A stretch of DNA of 64,000 bases from Furcasterigmium furcatum (GCA_001599815.1 BCIA01000005.1:475088-539087), one strand, 5' to 3'; positions 52,426-64,000 are shown, numbered from the stretch's first letter. Notes: generated from the sequence alone by a model not told the origin. Numbers and translations are program-made.

Positions 52426-54351
52426 TTAGCCCTCACCGCCCTCCGGATCCTCGTCCTCGTCCCCAAGCTCCGCGTCCACCTTCTGCTCACTGTTCTCCGC
52501 CGAGCCCGTGCGAATTGCTCCAGCCTCGATACCGGCGGCACTAAGCCACAAGAAGTAGTCCGACTTGAAGTTGTCGACCTGTTGGAAGAACGTGTGGAAG
52601 CTGAGGATCGTCAGTACAATTCCGTTGTGGCATGGTCATTGGGGGCGTCTTACGTGTTCTCCTTCTCCTCCACGTCGAAAATCCGCTGGTAGATCTCCTT
52701 GTCCTTGAACGCCTGGATCTTCTCGTCGTACTTGCTGAAGTTGATGGTTTCCCTGCCGAGCGTGTCGACCGCCTTCTGGTTGTACCCGTCGAACACCGGG
52801 CGCTCCAGCAGCAGGCCGAGACCGGGCGCCTTGGGAATGGCGATGCGGACGTTGCCGAGACTTTCCCTGATACGCTCGACCGGTGTGCCGGAGCGAACCG
52901 TCAGGACGGCCATGCTGACCATCTTGCGAATCTGGTGCATCATGAAGCTCTGCCCGTGGACCTTGAGCGAGACCCACTGCGTATCCCGAATCTGAATCGG
53001 CGTCGTGTTGACCTGGAAGGACTTGATGTGCCGTTTTGCCGAGGCATCCTTGAAGCTCTTCTGAACGGTATAGTTGTGGTAGTTCTTCGTTCCCTCGTAC
53101 TGGGACAGCGCATTCTGGAGCATCTGCAAGCGGGCTGGGGTGACCCGGTAGGCTCGCTTGGCCTTGATGTAGGCGTCCTTGATGTCCCTCAGCGCATAAT
53201 CAACAGGGCTGGGCTCCTTGGCCTTCGGCTTCGCAGCATCCGTGGCAAGGGAAGCGTCCTCCTCCTTAGCCTCTTTCCGGCTCTCCTGGGTGCCGGTCTC
53301 CTTGTGCTCTGCCGTCGCGCCCTCGAAATCCAAGGTCTCTTCCAAAACGTGAATTCTGCTCAGGACTTCGCTCCTGACCTTGGGGTCGAGCCTCTCGAGG
53401 ATCGGCTTGATGGACTTCTCCTCGACGTCTTCCCAGAAACCCTCGACGTCGGCGAAGCAGGAGCGGAACTCGTCGTAAGAGCCCTTCTCCTTCGCCAGCT
53501 CCGCCAGCTTTTTGCCCATGTGGCTCTCGGGGTGCGCGGGAAGCAGGCAGTACGACGGGAGCAGGTACTCATACCAGCGAGAGTCGCAGAGGGCATAGCA
53601 GCTGAAGGAGTTGCTAGTCCTTTCGATTCCCCATACGCGAATCTGCTCGGGGAGGTTGGCGTTGATCTTGTCCACGATGTCCTCGTCCTCAATGATGAGC
53701 TTCAGGCTGATGACGTTGCCGGCCGCATGCACGCCCTTGTCTGTCCTGGCGCAGCGAGCGAGGCTCGACTTCTTCGGGTCGTCGGCATTCGCTTTGGAGA
53801 TGGCGCCGGCGGCAATGAAAGCCTTGAAGATATCGCCCTCGATCGTCTTCTCGTCCCAGTTGATCTGCATTCCCTTGTAGCCGGTTCCGGAGTACCCAAT
53901 CATGACCGCGACCTTCTTCTTCGGCCTGCGGGCCTCGGAGGCGATTTCTTCGGCACTGAAGGGATTCGCTTTGCGGGGATCGACCTCAGCTTGATCGCGC
54001 GTGGCGACAGAGTCGCCCTTCTCGTTGACCTTGCGTCGCTTCGAGTTCCAGTCGTTGTTCAATTGCTTTCGCTTGTCCATGTTCTGGCGCCTAGGACCTG
54101 GTCAGAATCGGGAACATGAGCCAATTGCGAGCCGGCAGTTGTCTGGGAGAGAGGAGAACATACCGCCATTCGTTGCGACCAACAAACTTCTTCTTGTTGC
54201 CCGGCCCGGAGCCCTCATCGTTTGCGCGCTTGTTCGTGCCGGTGCCAGAGGCTTGCTCCGGGGCAGCCTGGCTGGGTGCCGAGCTTTCGCCCATTGTCGT
54301 GTCGGAAACGGCAGGCGCGGAAGCGCTTTGCGGATCGTTGTCGGATGCCAT
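52426..54351 (-). CDS. pus1: tRNA pseudouridine synthase 1 (Pus1, TruA family)
   Basis: Exons are 54164..54351, 52654..54090 and 52426..52600, giving 599 aa. It converts uridines in tRNA (and some other RNAs) to pseudouridine in the nucleus. A basic N-terminus with KKKF and KRKQLNNDWNSKRRKV acts as a nuclear signal. The catalytic block is ARCARTDKGVHAAGNVISL with the active aspartate in RTDKG. FSCYALCDSRWYEY and QSFMMHQIRKMVSM match further TruA motifs. A charged insertion at about residues 295-345 is typical of fungal Pus1. The last exon adds VDNFKSDYFLWL and an acidic tail. A 495-aa open frame on the other strand is its shadow. Confidence 0.96.
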
Positions 54352-54619
54352 ATTCTCAACAACACAGCGCCTGCTAGCATCGCAGAGGGGCAAGGCGCGT
54401 AGAGAGTGGTGTTGGTGCCAAAATTCAGATGCTGCGAAAAGTCAAAGTCCCGGGCCATGAAAAGATGACGGGCCACTAGCGGCCCGCGTGGTGGGGACCC
54501 CACCTCGGTCAGTCGGTGAACAAAGGGGGGCAGCCCGCAAAACACCACGAGCAGGCCCTCGGAGGGGAGGGGGAGAATGAGTATCCGAGTATCAACAGGA
54601 TTGGAAGCAACATAATTAA

Positions 54620-56270
54620 CTACTCCCCGCCGCCTCCTCCTCCTCCTCCACCTCCATCCCCTCCCCCTCCGCATGAGCTTCCTCCGTCCGCTCCGCCCGC
54701 GCCGGAGCCACCACCTCCTCCGTCTGCCCCCCACTGGTTTTTGGGTCGGGTGTATCGCCTGCCCTGGCACGCACGTTCTCCCCTTATCAAAGATGTTAGG
54801 TCCCCTTTCTCGGCATCAGTTGGCGCGAACTCTGTAGCATCGGGAACGTATACCCCAAACCACCTCTCCAGTCCATTCTTCGTTGGGCTGTCTGTTCCAT
54901 GGACTTGCTTCCACTCACTCCGCGTCCTGGCGACCAACACCTCCGCAGCCCGCGGGTTAAGGGCCACGTGGTAGTCCAGCACCCAGCCGCTATCGATGCT
55001 GGAATCCAGCCAATATATTGCCGGGAACAGACGGTGCGTGTGCCAGAGTAGGTCAACTTCCAAAGTCGGCGGTGCCATAGGAAAGGGTCTCCTAGTAATG
55101 GACCGATTTCCCGCGCCCGCCTCCCCTAGCTTCTGGCTTCCAGATGCTTTCGGGTCGAGCTTTGACGCGTATGTTTTCGTAGGCCGTATTCGATGGAAAA
55201 GTTTGATGAACTTCTCGTAGTCGGGGACCGCGCCCTCGATGCCCTTCTCAAAGGTCGGCTCGTGGTGCTTCATTTCCGCCAAGATCCTCCAGAAGGGAAC
55301 CTGCCGATCCAGGTCTGCTCTCAGGTCCTGTATCGCAGGCCACGGGGTGATCTCGCATTGCCGGCCGAACTGCTCGTGATGGCTCTGGTACCTGCACCGC
55401 CCTGCACGTGTCCAGTTTCGAAACTGGGTGTAGGAAGTGATGTCCAATATCTCCGGCAGGTTCTGCATCCCATGGAGGCCGCAGCGATTGGACCACTGCA
55501 TGATAATGGCTCTCTCGAAGACAGGCCGAGCCGCTTCATCTGTCCCGGGCACCTTGGCAAGCTTTTGCGGTCCCGACTGTAGCTTATGGGCCCTTCCCTT
55601 GTCAAAGATGCGGGAAAACAGGCCAGACCGTCTACGAGATGCACCCGCTTCCCAAGGCGGCGACGGCCAGAGCTGGTAGGACAGGTTGGGTCTGCCACGC
55701 TCACCGCCGAGCGCGCTCCATTTGTCCCACGCCCGCTGTGTCTTCGATGGGCGCCACTCGCCTTCCAGAAGTACCGTCAGAGGGAAATGACGGTGTTCGA
55801 GGCCAAAAACAACATTGTTTCGCCGTGATCGACTGTTCCAGAAATGGTGATGGAACCGAACAGGGGAGAGGAGATGCAGGTACCAGATCAAGGCCACATC
55901 CCTGGACTCTTGTCAGCCAGCTTGAAGCCCAAACTCGCCGCCTCACCCTGCACGGGACTTACCAAGGCGGGGGATAGTCGCACGGAGCGTAGCCTGTGTC
56001 ATCGATGAATCTTAGGTAGTTGATGTATCGCCATTCCGAGAACACCAGGGCTTCGTCGGTGATGTTCCCGTCCTTGTCCCTCTCGAAATACGGGAGCAGT
56101 CTGAGAAAGGTCACGGCAAGGTCCAAGTGTTGCTGTTCTCGACGACTCGTCAGACAGGAACGCACTGGGGCGGATCATGGCCATCGGTTGCTTACAACAG
56201 CGCTCTTCCACAGCGGAGTCAGTTGCTTCTTTCCCGGCCACGGGTTTTCATAAACAACAAGCTCGGGCAT
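54620..56270 (-). CDS. GRDP-like (DUF1399) protein with polyglycine C-terminus
   Basis: Exons are 56196..56270, 55963..56132 and 54620..55901, giving 508 aa. The two introns join MPELVV...KSAV to QHLDLAVTFL, and PPPW to DVALIWYLHLLSP. The latter is the first of the family's repeated (V/L)D(L/V)xWHxH-type elements. The second reads TLEVDLLWHTHRLFPAIYW in exon 3. Plant relatives (glycine-rich domain proteins) act in stress and RNA-related processes; fungal ones are uncharacterised. The last 40 residues are mostly glycine with S, C and D, ending GGGE and stop, as in other family members with glycine-rich tails. Cytosolic location is likely. Confidence 0.88.
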
Positions 56271-56849
56271 GGTCTCGTTTCACTCCTCGTACCTAGATTA
56301 AATCGTGGAAGGACTTGGGAGGGACAGAGGCATCAAGCAACCGTCCACGGACATGCAGCGATATTTGAGACTGAGGCGGCTCGCGTGACAGACGGACCAA
56401 GCTGGCTTAGCGTTTTCGCTCGGGGTGCGGCATCGCTCCGGCAAGGCGTTTTTTCTCTCCCGCATCGCATGGAGCCGGCCGCAGCGGGACCCTTCCGTGC
56501 GTGTCTCTTTTCGAAGATGACGTCAATAAATTACTGTACATTGAAGGCTATCGACGGAGTTTGCTGCAGGCGACTTAAACGGAACGTTATCAGTGTTTGT
56601 GGAGGGCCTGGCAATCGATGGCCCTCAGGCTGGGCAGACCGCCGTGGCCCAGGCGTAACGGTCGGCTCTGTGGTCCGACCACTGGGGGTGTTTCTGAGAT
56701 CTGTCCAGCTCAACGGACTCGAGGCATTTCGCTCACCTCTCACCTTCGTCACCGGTTTGGCAATCGGCCCGCGAAGGTGTTCCCTCAATGGTGGCACTTT
56801 CCCATTCAAATGGTGAGAAATGGCGAGCCCAGGCAGCTTCAAGCCACGC
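56271..56849. other. Intergenic region
   Basis: 5' flank of the GRDP-like gene and 3' flank of the ceramidase. No gene is seen. Confidence 0.5.
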
Positions 56850-57999
56850 TCAGCTCCTTTTGGCTGAGCCGCCTCGACGAACAATCGTCCTCGTCGCCAA
56901 GGGAACTGGCCAAGCAAGCGCCCGCAGAGGATCAGTGATCGGCTCATCCGATGTGATCATATCGACAACCACGACAGCATTATAGCCGCCAATGGCCGTG
57001 AGCACATGCCACCTACTCTCCGTCAGAATTGTACAATCCAAGCGGCAAGTCGGCTCAAACATACCATCCGTGCAGTTCCAATATGAACGCGAAGGGCGTC
57101 CCCACCACGTTCCTGGCTCTCGTCAGGTGGCGACACGCGAATTCATCGATCAGCCAGACGATGTAGCCGATGACGAAGCATGCTGGAACCAGTATCAGCG
57201 GCCATAGTTGCATCAACTCCACCAGTCCTCGGGAGATCGACTCACCTAATCCGAGACGCGCAAGGGTTCGCAACGTCTTCTGCGTCTTCGGGTCCTCGAC
57301 CCGCTTGGGGATCAGCCGGAGCACGCGAGAGGCTATCACATAGATCCCCAGGCCGAACGAGGTCGCGTGAAGAAGAAACTCGTCCATGACCATGTGCGTC
57401 ACCATGACGGTGGTGAAGAGCACGAGCAGCACCGCGCCAACCACCTTGGTGCGTAGAGGGCTGCTCTGGAAGGTGAGGAGGCGGTATATCAGCGGCGTCG
57501 TCAGCAGATGCATTGACAGCTCATCGGCTGATCGTCGCTTGTCAGAACCACGGCATACTGTCGCAAAGACGAGGTACTTACACATCTGGGTGTGGTATTT
57601 CAGAGTCATATGGTAGCCGGCAGAGCATATGCCGACACCCATCAGTCCCAGGTAGGAGACCAGGCGCGCGCCGGTGATTCGGGCGGTGGTGGACAAGCCA
57701 TAGATGCCATAAACGACTGCGAGGCAAGCATTAGCGACTGCTCAATCGCTGCTGCAAGACGGAAACTCACCGAAGACAAGACTGCTCAAGGTGTTGATGA
57801 ACTCAGCGACATATCGAGTCACGGCGTAGTCCTGGCGGGCTGGTTAGATGTCGTTGGTCGCTGGTGGAAGTGAGGGGGGAAGAGGATCAGCACCTGTTCG
57901 CAGAAGCTACAGGGTTGTCAGCACGTGCTCGGCTTTCACAGTGAACGCCACAACCTACTTCAGATACGAGGTCTGAGGCCCCCAAAACGGTGTCGCCAT
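56850..57999 (-). CDS. Alkaline ceramidase (phytoceramidase, YPC1/ACER family)
   Basis: Six exons: 57959..57999, 57894..57906, 57771..57831, 57582..57716, 57065..57527 and 56850..57012, giving 291 aa. The exon of 13 nt (57894..57906) encodes FCEQ and restores the conserved start MATPFWGPQTSYLNFCEQDYA. ACERs are seven-helix ER/Golgi membrane enzymes that hydrolyse ceramide to sphingoid base and fatty acid. Family blocks are RYVAEFINTLSSLVF, GYHMTLKYHTQMSDELSMHL and, formed across the last intron, LELHGWWHVLTAIG; the histidines in YHMTLK and HGWWH are the expected zinc ligands. Without the last splice the protein would stop at WYV and lose the second histidine of the HxxxH pair. The ATG at 57999 faces the Ni/Co transporter gene. 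Confidence 0.94.
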
Positions 58000-58540
58000 G
58001 GTTCTCTAAGTTGCTGATCGTCGCATTGAGCAGTGTGAAGTACGAATTGCCCAAGTTTGAGCCGCTTCTCGTGGTTCTGGAGGTGTCCATTCCCGAGGTT
58101 TCGGCCTTTCTGTCCTTTGTAGTTTTTCTTCAAGGTTCCCCAGATTTAGCGACCCTTAGCGAGTGTTGGTACCCCTGGTGACAGTCTTGGGCCTCCAAAA
58201 ATGGACCAACTAGGAGCAATAGCTCCAGGAAGAGTGCCCTCATGGGGGAAGTCGTGCGCGCGAAAGGGGCTGAGTAGCACCGGACTTGGAAGCAACCGGC
58301 TGCAACCGCTGGAGGACCAAGAGCTGCGCTACTCCATTCTAGTACCAACATCTCCGCGCGGCACAGGCATGTACTTATCATCATCGCTGATAAGAGCAAG
58401 TTTTGATATGCGGGGTTGAAGGCTGGACCTCCACAGCGTCTTTTTCTGGCTCGTGATCCGTTCTTCATGAAGTTGGCATCAGGCTGAAGTCGGTTGAGCA
58501 GCGTTCACTTCTAGAAGGGCTCTTTTTGTTTTTCATAAAG
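58000..58540. promoter_or_regulatory. Bidirectional promoter between ceramidase and Ni/Co transporter
   Basis: Two ATGs diverge across 541 bp. No gene or motif stands out. Confidence 0.5.
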
Positions 58541-59798
58541 ATGGCTCGTCTCAGTTTCCCGATTCCGCCGTTCCTGCGGTCGTTGCCCTCCCAGTCAATT
58601 CGCATCATCGCCTTCTTGGTCACCATCAACATCGGCCTCTGGATCATCGCCATCCTTATCCTTTCAGCACACCCCAAACTATTGTCGCCGGCGGCATTAT
58701 CCTACGTTCTCGGCCTTCGCCATGCGCTGGACGCGGATCACATCTCCGCCATCGACCTGATGACGCGGCGACTCATCGCCTCGGGCCAGCGCCCAGTTTC
58801 CGTCGGCACCTTCTTCTCTCTCGGCCACAGCACCGTTGTCGTCGTGACCTGTGTTGTGGTGGCCGCCACGTCCGGCGCCCTGCGCGACCGTTTCGATGGT
58901 CTGGCGCGACTTGGAAACATCATCGGCACAGCCGTGAGCGCGACATTCCTGCTGCTGCTCTGCGCCGGCAACGGCTGGGTCCTGTACCGACTCATCCAGC
59001 GGCTGAATGAGAGGCTCGAAGAGGAAAGATCCCGCGCAGTGGCTGGTCCGGACGACGACATGGCGGACGATGAGCAAGCCGACGACGACGCCGCGCAGAA
59101 CTTGAAACTCGAAGGCGAGGGGTTCCTTGCTCACACCTTTCGGAGGGTCTTCCGGGTCGTTGATCGTCCGTGGAAGATGTTCCCTCTGGGAATCCTCTTC
59201 GGCCTGGGCTTCGATACCAGCTCGGAGATTGCCATCCTCGGGTTGTCGAGCGTCCACGGCGCGCAAGGCACGAACATCTGGCTGATCCTGATCTTCCCCG
59301 TGCTCTTCACCGGTAAGTTGCACCCTGCTGACCTCACTTATCGGAATTGGCTGACGTGGCACAGCCGGCATGTGCATGCTCGACACCACGGACGGCGCCC
59401 TGATGATGGCCCTATACACGTCCAAGGCGTTCTCGCGGGATCACGTGGCAATCCTATACTACTCCATTGTGCTCACGGGCATTACGGTCTTCGTGTCTGC
59501 CTTCATCGGTCTCGTGCAGCTTCTGACCCTGATTCAGAACCTTGCAGGCTTAGAAGGCGGCTTCTGGGACTTCATCGAAGCCATTGGCGACAACTTCGAC
59601 ATCATCGGCGCCTGCATCTGCGGCATGTTCCTCATCATCGGCATCGGGTCTGTCGTTGTTTATAGACCCTGGAGGCGGCGGGTCGAGCGGGACACCCATT
59701 CTCGTCCTCGCTCGCTACCAAATGATTCAGAGGAGGAGGATCTCGTGGAAGGTAGATCCTCTGAAGAACCTCTGCTGCGGGAACGAGAGAGCACATGA
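58541..59798 (+). CDS. High-affinity nickel/cobalt transporter (NiCoT family)
   Basis: Exons are 58541..59312 and 59365..59798, giving 401 aa. The family's helix-2 signature RHALDADHISAIDLMTR is intact, followed by SLGHSTVVVV, LGFDTSSEIAIL and, formed across the intron, AGMCMLDTTDG. These are the four NiCoT signatures and include the metal-binding histidine and aspartates. About eight membrane helices are separated by an acidic cytosolic loop at about residues 165-195. The C-terminus is charged. It imports Ni2+ or Co2+ across the plasma membrane, in fungi mainly to supply urease. Confidence 0.96.
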
Positions 59799-60621
59799 CA
59801 TCCCGACCCTGAGATGGGGTGCAAATAGGACTGTATTCAATCCTCACACACCGGTAGCGCGTGATTTGATCGATGGACATGACTGATGAATAGAAATGAC
59901 ATACCTACCAGTGTCTTTTCGTTTGGCCAAACGAGACTTGTCGCTTCTCGGACCAGATGTTCTAGAACAGCCAGAAAGTCGGTTCCCCAAGGCAACATGT
60001 CCTTGACGTCTGGTCGTTGGGTTCTTGGATACCGGCACGCGACAGATTGATCCATACTATTTCCAGGCTCTCGGTATTTGCCTTTCTTCGATCCTTGAAT
60101 CGGCAACTGGGTTCCGTTCAGAAACGGGTGTCCCCGGCACCCACGTGCTCTTATCTTTGGCTATCAGTCAAGCCCATGCATCGCCCCTGCGCTACCCTGA
60201 ACGGCCTGTCGGGCTATACGGATATCTCGTGCCGTTGTTCTCCCAATTGCCGGAACCTCACTTGCTTAGCACTTCTTGTCTCTCTCAAGTCATGAATTCG
60301 ACGATAAACCCACCGCTCGGTCAAGGGAGGGTATGCCGGTTTGCCGGCTCGGAGGTCATGACTATCGAAATATTTCGGCCGGCGCCGCGTCGCCGCCCTC
60401 TTGCAGGTAGCCTAGGAAGGAATCAAGGAGCACGTTTCCACCACGCAGGTGATCGAGGCCCTCAACGCCCGAGATGAGAAGCGATTAGATTTGCCTTGAT
60501 ATGTGTTGTTATATAAACCGTCCACCGTGCATGTCGAGAAGGCTCACGACGAAGCACCTCTCATCTCATTCCTACTTCGTTTCCTGTCAGCCAGCTCGAA
60601 CCGAGCCCCGCAGAAGTAGAA
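59799..60621. other. Intergenic region with TATA element
   Basis: No supported gene; open frames at 60017..60477 have no domain. TATATAAA at 60510-60517 lies about 105 bp before the phosphoesterase ATG and is a good core promoter. Confidence 0.5.
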
Positions 60622-63007
60622 ATGAAGTCGTTCACTATCCTTAGCAGCGCTCTTGCCCTGGTTCCCGCCGCTGTTGCCTGCGGTGGTGAGGATGATGGCT
60701 GCTACGGCCCGGTTGACATGGTCGAGCACGTTCGCCACGTGAAGCGAATCCAGCCCGGCGCCCCTGGTGCTGCCTACGGCCCCAAGGCTCCCCTTGAATG
60801 GGGACAAGTTAACTTCCTTCATACGGTAAAGTCCTTTTTTCACTGAATCTCCACGGTATGACTGAGCTGACTAGTCCTATGGTAGACCGACACCCACGGT
60901 TGGCTGGCTGGCCATCTCAAGGAGCAGAATTACGGTGCTGACTGGGGTGACTTTGTGTCTTTCACCCGCCGGATGAGGCAGACTGCCGGCAACATGGGCG
61001 TCGACCTGCTGATTGTCGATACTGGTGATCTGCACGACGGTTCCGGTCTCTCGGATGCCACCACCATTGACGGCGAGAAGTCCATGCCCATTTTCGACGA
61101 GATCGAGTATGATCTCCTCACAATCGGTGAAGATTACCCGACACGCATCAGCCGTGACGCTTCAGCTAATGAGAAATTGCAGGTAACCACGAACTGTACG
61201 TGACAGAGGTCGCGAAGCAGATGTTCCAGGAATACGCTGCCAAGTGGGGAGACCGTTATGTCACCTCCAACGTCAAGGTCTACAACGACGAGACCAAGGA
61301 GTACGAGTACGTGGGAGCCACCCATCGTTACTTCAAGACCAACAAGGGCCTCCGTGTCATGGCCTTCGGCCTTCTGTTTGACTTTACTGGTACGTGTTTG
61401 AATCGACCATGGATGCGTTTGGAAGAGCTGCTCCCTGACAACAAGCCTTACAGGAAACTCCAACGCCTCTCAGGTCATCAAGGCGGCCGACATGGTCAAG
61501 GAGAGCTGGTTCAAGGATGCCATCAACACCAAGGACCCAGTCGACATGTTCGTTCTTTTTGGCCACAACCCGGTCCGGAAGACCGACTCCTCCAGCACCT
61601 TCAAGACGGTCTGGGACCAGATCCGTGCGGTGCATAAGAATACCCCCATCCAGATCTTTGGCGGCCACAGCCACATCCGCGATTTTGCAGTGTACGACGA
61701 CTCCTCTGTTGGTATTGAGTCTGGCCGCTACTGCGAGACCCTCGGCTGGATGTCCATGACCGGCTTCGACTCTTCCAACAGCGGCTACAAAGGTGTTAAG
61801 AACCCCCACGGCGTTGACAACCCCAAGCGCAAGGCCACTGACAAGTCCGTGTCGCCGTTTGTCTTCTCGCGCCGCTACCTCGACTGGAACCGTCCGACCT
61901 TCACCTACCACTCCCGCACCTCCGCGGACAAGTTTGACTACCACTCCGGCCTCCGCGTCAGCGAGGATATAACCGACCTCCGCAAGGACCTGAACCTCGG
62001 CGAAGTCTACGGCTGCGCTCCCCAGACTTATTGCATGTCTTGCGTCCCCTTCACGGATCCTAACAACATCTTCCCTGCTGTCATCGTCCCCGCCGTGGCC
62101 AAAATCGTCGCCAACGAGTCCCGCTCCGACAAGTCCCGCATCATCATTGGAAACACCGGTGCCATCCGCTTCGATCTCTGGAAAGGACCTTTCACTTACG
62201 ATGATAACTTTGTTGTGTCCCCCTTCCGGGACAACTTCCTTTACATTCCCGATGTGCCTTTCGAGTTGGCCTCGACTGTCCTCCGGAGGTACGTCATTGC
62301 AATGCCCAAAGAGTCCTGACTTATTGATCGGATTATAAGACTGATTATCGCCTCTACCAGGCTCAACGGTGGTGGTGTCGATAAGCGCGACTTTGGTATC
62401 ATGCCTGTCGCCCGCGATGAGTGTGTCGATCCAGTCCTGGGCCCCCTGAGCCCCCGTTCTGCCCGTGATCCCCGTGGTGTCAGCCGCCGCCAGGAAACTA
62501 TCACCTCCGGTTACACGACCACCGATGACTGGGGCAGCGATGGTATGACTATGCTGAATTCTTCTCACACATATCGCCGACTTGTTCTAACTCTGTCCAG
62601 GTGATGACACTGAGCACACTCAAATCCCCAACTACCGTCTCCCCGGATACTGGGAGTCACGCGCCGACTTCCCCAAGGACGGCAGCAACCCCGAGAAGGT
62701 CGATTTGATCTTCTTCGACTTGTAAGTACCAGCCTAGTCCCTGCAATAAGTCTGGCATCCCAGGGAACTGATATCTTCGTTTGCCAGCATCGAGTCGCGC
62801 GTCCTTGGATATCTCGGTAAAGACTATACCGCCGACATGGTTGAGTGCTATCTTGATTGCAACTTCAGTTCTCAGGGTAAGATAGCCTCAGTCTGGTGAT
62901 CGTCTATTTGAGATGACGGAAATGCTAACATGAATCGTTTCGTAGACTTCATGCTGCCATATGCCAAGGCTGTCTGGCAGGAAAACATTGCCAACTGCCC
63001 CGTTTGA
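60622..63007 (+). CDS. Secreted calcineurin-like phosphoesterase / 5'-nucleotidase-like protein
   Basis: Eight exons: 60622..60825, 60886..61126, 61183..61389, 61454..62288, 62361..62542, 62601..62721, 62788..62876 and 62946..63007, giving 578 aa. Signal peptide MKSFTILSSALALVPAAVA. The metallophosphatase motifs, some created by splicing, are in order: DTHGWLAGH, VDTGDLHDG, GNHELYVTEV, LFGHNPVRK and GGHSHIRDF. These give the two-metal site of the family. A second domain (residues about 330-450) carries the 5'-nucleotidase-type C-terminal fold, with GNTGAIRFDLWKGPFTYDDN. It probably hydrolyses extracellular nucleotides or sugar phosphates at the cell surface. The strong TATA box and secretion signal suggest good expression. 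The final exons have no further motif. Confidence 0.95.
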
Positions 63008-63182
63008 GGGGAAAGTACAGCAATATGTACATCCCAATAGACAATAATAGCCACGGATCCGGGTTGTCCTTGGTCATCTGCGATCATAGATCACCACACA
63101 TGCGCACCGAGAAGCTCGAGGCCCGGCAGAAGGGGAATCTCCGAACTTAGGCCTCAACCCGTGCTCTCTCGGTACCCAATAC

Positions 63183-64000
63183 TCACGGCGCAGATGGCAC
63201 GTTTGTTGAGCCGTCTCCAGTCAAGCCAATGCTCTCTTTAAACCTGCGTAGCCACTCATCATTGTCTGCGGGTGTTTGGTTCCACGGGTCATCCCTGAGA
63301 AGATAGTCATGGGTTAGCCTGGAGAATCTGATTATTGAAAACAGAAAGGCGGACGGGATGTTGCCGAGGCAATCAGAAACATCTGCAGAAGCATGCTTAC
63401 TCGTCATACCACATCCACCGAGCTTGGTACCGCAGTTCATTGTCAGTAGGGACGTGTCTGTTCGGGTTATTCGGCGACATGGTCGTTTTGACAAACCGGG
63501 CGAGTCCGGCGGAAAGTCGACTGTAGCTGTTATGGTCATTGAGTAAATATTGCACGCGGGGAGCAGAGTGCAGCTGTGAGCCGGCTGCGGCGGTCGACGG
63601 TTGTGGCGTTTCGAGTTGGTTGCTAGAGCTGGCGGTCATGGACGGTTGGATTGTTGTGAGTCCGGGATAGGGTTCTTCTACCGCGGGTTGGTGCGCGTCA
63701 AGACCGGGAAATAATGATATTTCAGCTTCGGTCATTGCAGAATGTTCCATCTGAAGTGGTTCTGCAGGAAGCTGACCCAGTAAGTCAGGATCGGTGGCCG
63801 TACGGGCACCAGCGTCGTTCCCGGCGCTGATGGTGTACGACTGGTGCTGCCGTTCGCGGAATTGCTCGGTCCACCGTGTCGAGGCCCATAGAAGCCTCAC
63901 CACGAAGTCTGCGAAGTGCTTGGAAGGGTTGGGCGAATATGCTTCGGCATGCGAGACGATGTTTGCCGCCTCTTCTTGCAGCTCATAGTCGGACAAATTC
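63183..64000 (-). CDS. C-terminal part of a conserved fungal regulator-like protein (cut by window edge)
   Basis: Exons are 63401..>64000 and 63183..63294 (106-nt intron). About 237 residues are visible. The sequence VPTDNELRYQARWMWYDE joins across the intron to DDPWNQTPADNDEWLRRFKESIG, a C-terminal signature of a group of fungal DNA-binding-type proteins. The upstream part has an amphipathic N-helix (EEAANIVSHAEAYSPNPSKHFADFVVRLL) and a low-complexity serine/threonine/glutamine stretch. The DNA-binding domain would lie beyond base 64000, so function is not decided here. Confidence 0.7.

Noticed and set aside
52632..54119. 495-aa plus-strand open frame antisense to Pus1
   Set aside because: Pus1 on the minus strand has clear catalytic motifs and splice sites; the antisense frame has no domain and an odd composition rich in L, V, D and R.
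54516..54974. Proline-rich plus-strand frame
   Set aside because: It is the reverse reading of the polyglycine tail of the GRDP-like gene.
61384..62568. 394-aa minus-strand open frame
   Set aside because: It runs across an intron and the exons of the calcineurin-like phosphoesterase and has no family features; shadow frame.
1..64000. CRISPR arrays, rRNA, operons, transposons with intact terminal repeats
   Set aside because: No regularly spaced repeats, no rRNA-like conserved stretches and no transposase or integrase frames were seen; the genome is eukaryotic.

Overview
The window is nuclear DNA of a filamentous ascomycete (Pezizomycotina, most likely a Sordariomycete). Genes sit on both strands and carry short introns of about 43-90 nt with GT/GC donors and CTAAC/CTGAC-type branch sites. 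The gene content is typical of moulds: fungal Zn(II)2Cys6 regulators, a heterokaryon-incompatibility (HET) relic, a FLC/TRP-type channel, Mediator Med22 and Pus1. There are no operons, ribosome binding sites, CRISPR arrays, rRNA or tRNA genes that I can support. All exon joins below were worked out by hand from splice signals, reading frame and family conservation. Coordinates should be good to about 1-2 nt.

Left region, 1-12.3 kb: an aromatic/ester catabolism-like group. It holds a zinc alcohol dehydrogenase (cut by the window edge), a SnoaL/NTF2-like protein, a hybrid C2H2 + Zn2Cys6 regulator, a LigB/DODA-type extradiol dioxygenase, a CocE/NonD (X-Pro-type) serine hydrolase, a fumarylacetoacetase-family C-C hydrolase and a small cupin. 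Ester hydrolysis, ring opening and C-C cleavage would form a plausible sequence.

Middle, 12.4-17.5 kb: an unknown 121-aa protein, an aldehyde-dehydrogenase-like protein whose catalytic cysteine is replaced and which ends in a membrane anchor (a likely pseudo-enzyme), and a Zn2Cys6 regulator.

17.8-32.8 kb: a peroxisomal beta-oxidation-like group. It holds an enoyl-CoA hydratase, an acyl-CoA oxidase ending SKL, an AMP-dependent acyl-CoA ligase ending SKI, a third regulator, an enoyl-CoA isomerase ending HKL, an acyl-CoA thioesterase and an MFS anion-type transporter. All four intergenic promoters serving these genes share a CCACGG(C/A)G-type motif, often paired with GGAGTC(C)TCGGCG. This is the best evidence of a co-regulated system here. 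No PKS or NRPS core enzyme is present, so the group looks like a substrate-specific degradation (or side-chain tailoring) module.

Right region, 33-64 kb: secreted and surface proteins (GPI-type protein, cysteine-containing protein, GMC oxidoreductase, beta-helix protein), small conserved fungal proteins, a FLC/TRP channel and an O-methyltransferase. Housekeeping or transport genes follow: Med22, Pus1, a GRDP-like DUF1399 protein with a polyglycine tail, an alkaline ceramidase with a 13-nt microexon, a Ni/Co transporter and a secreted calcineurin-like phosphoesterase. The window ends inside a regulator-like gene.
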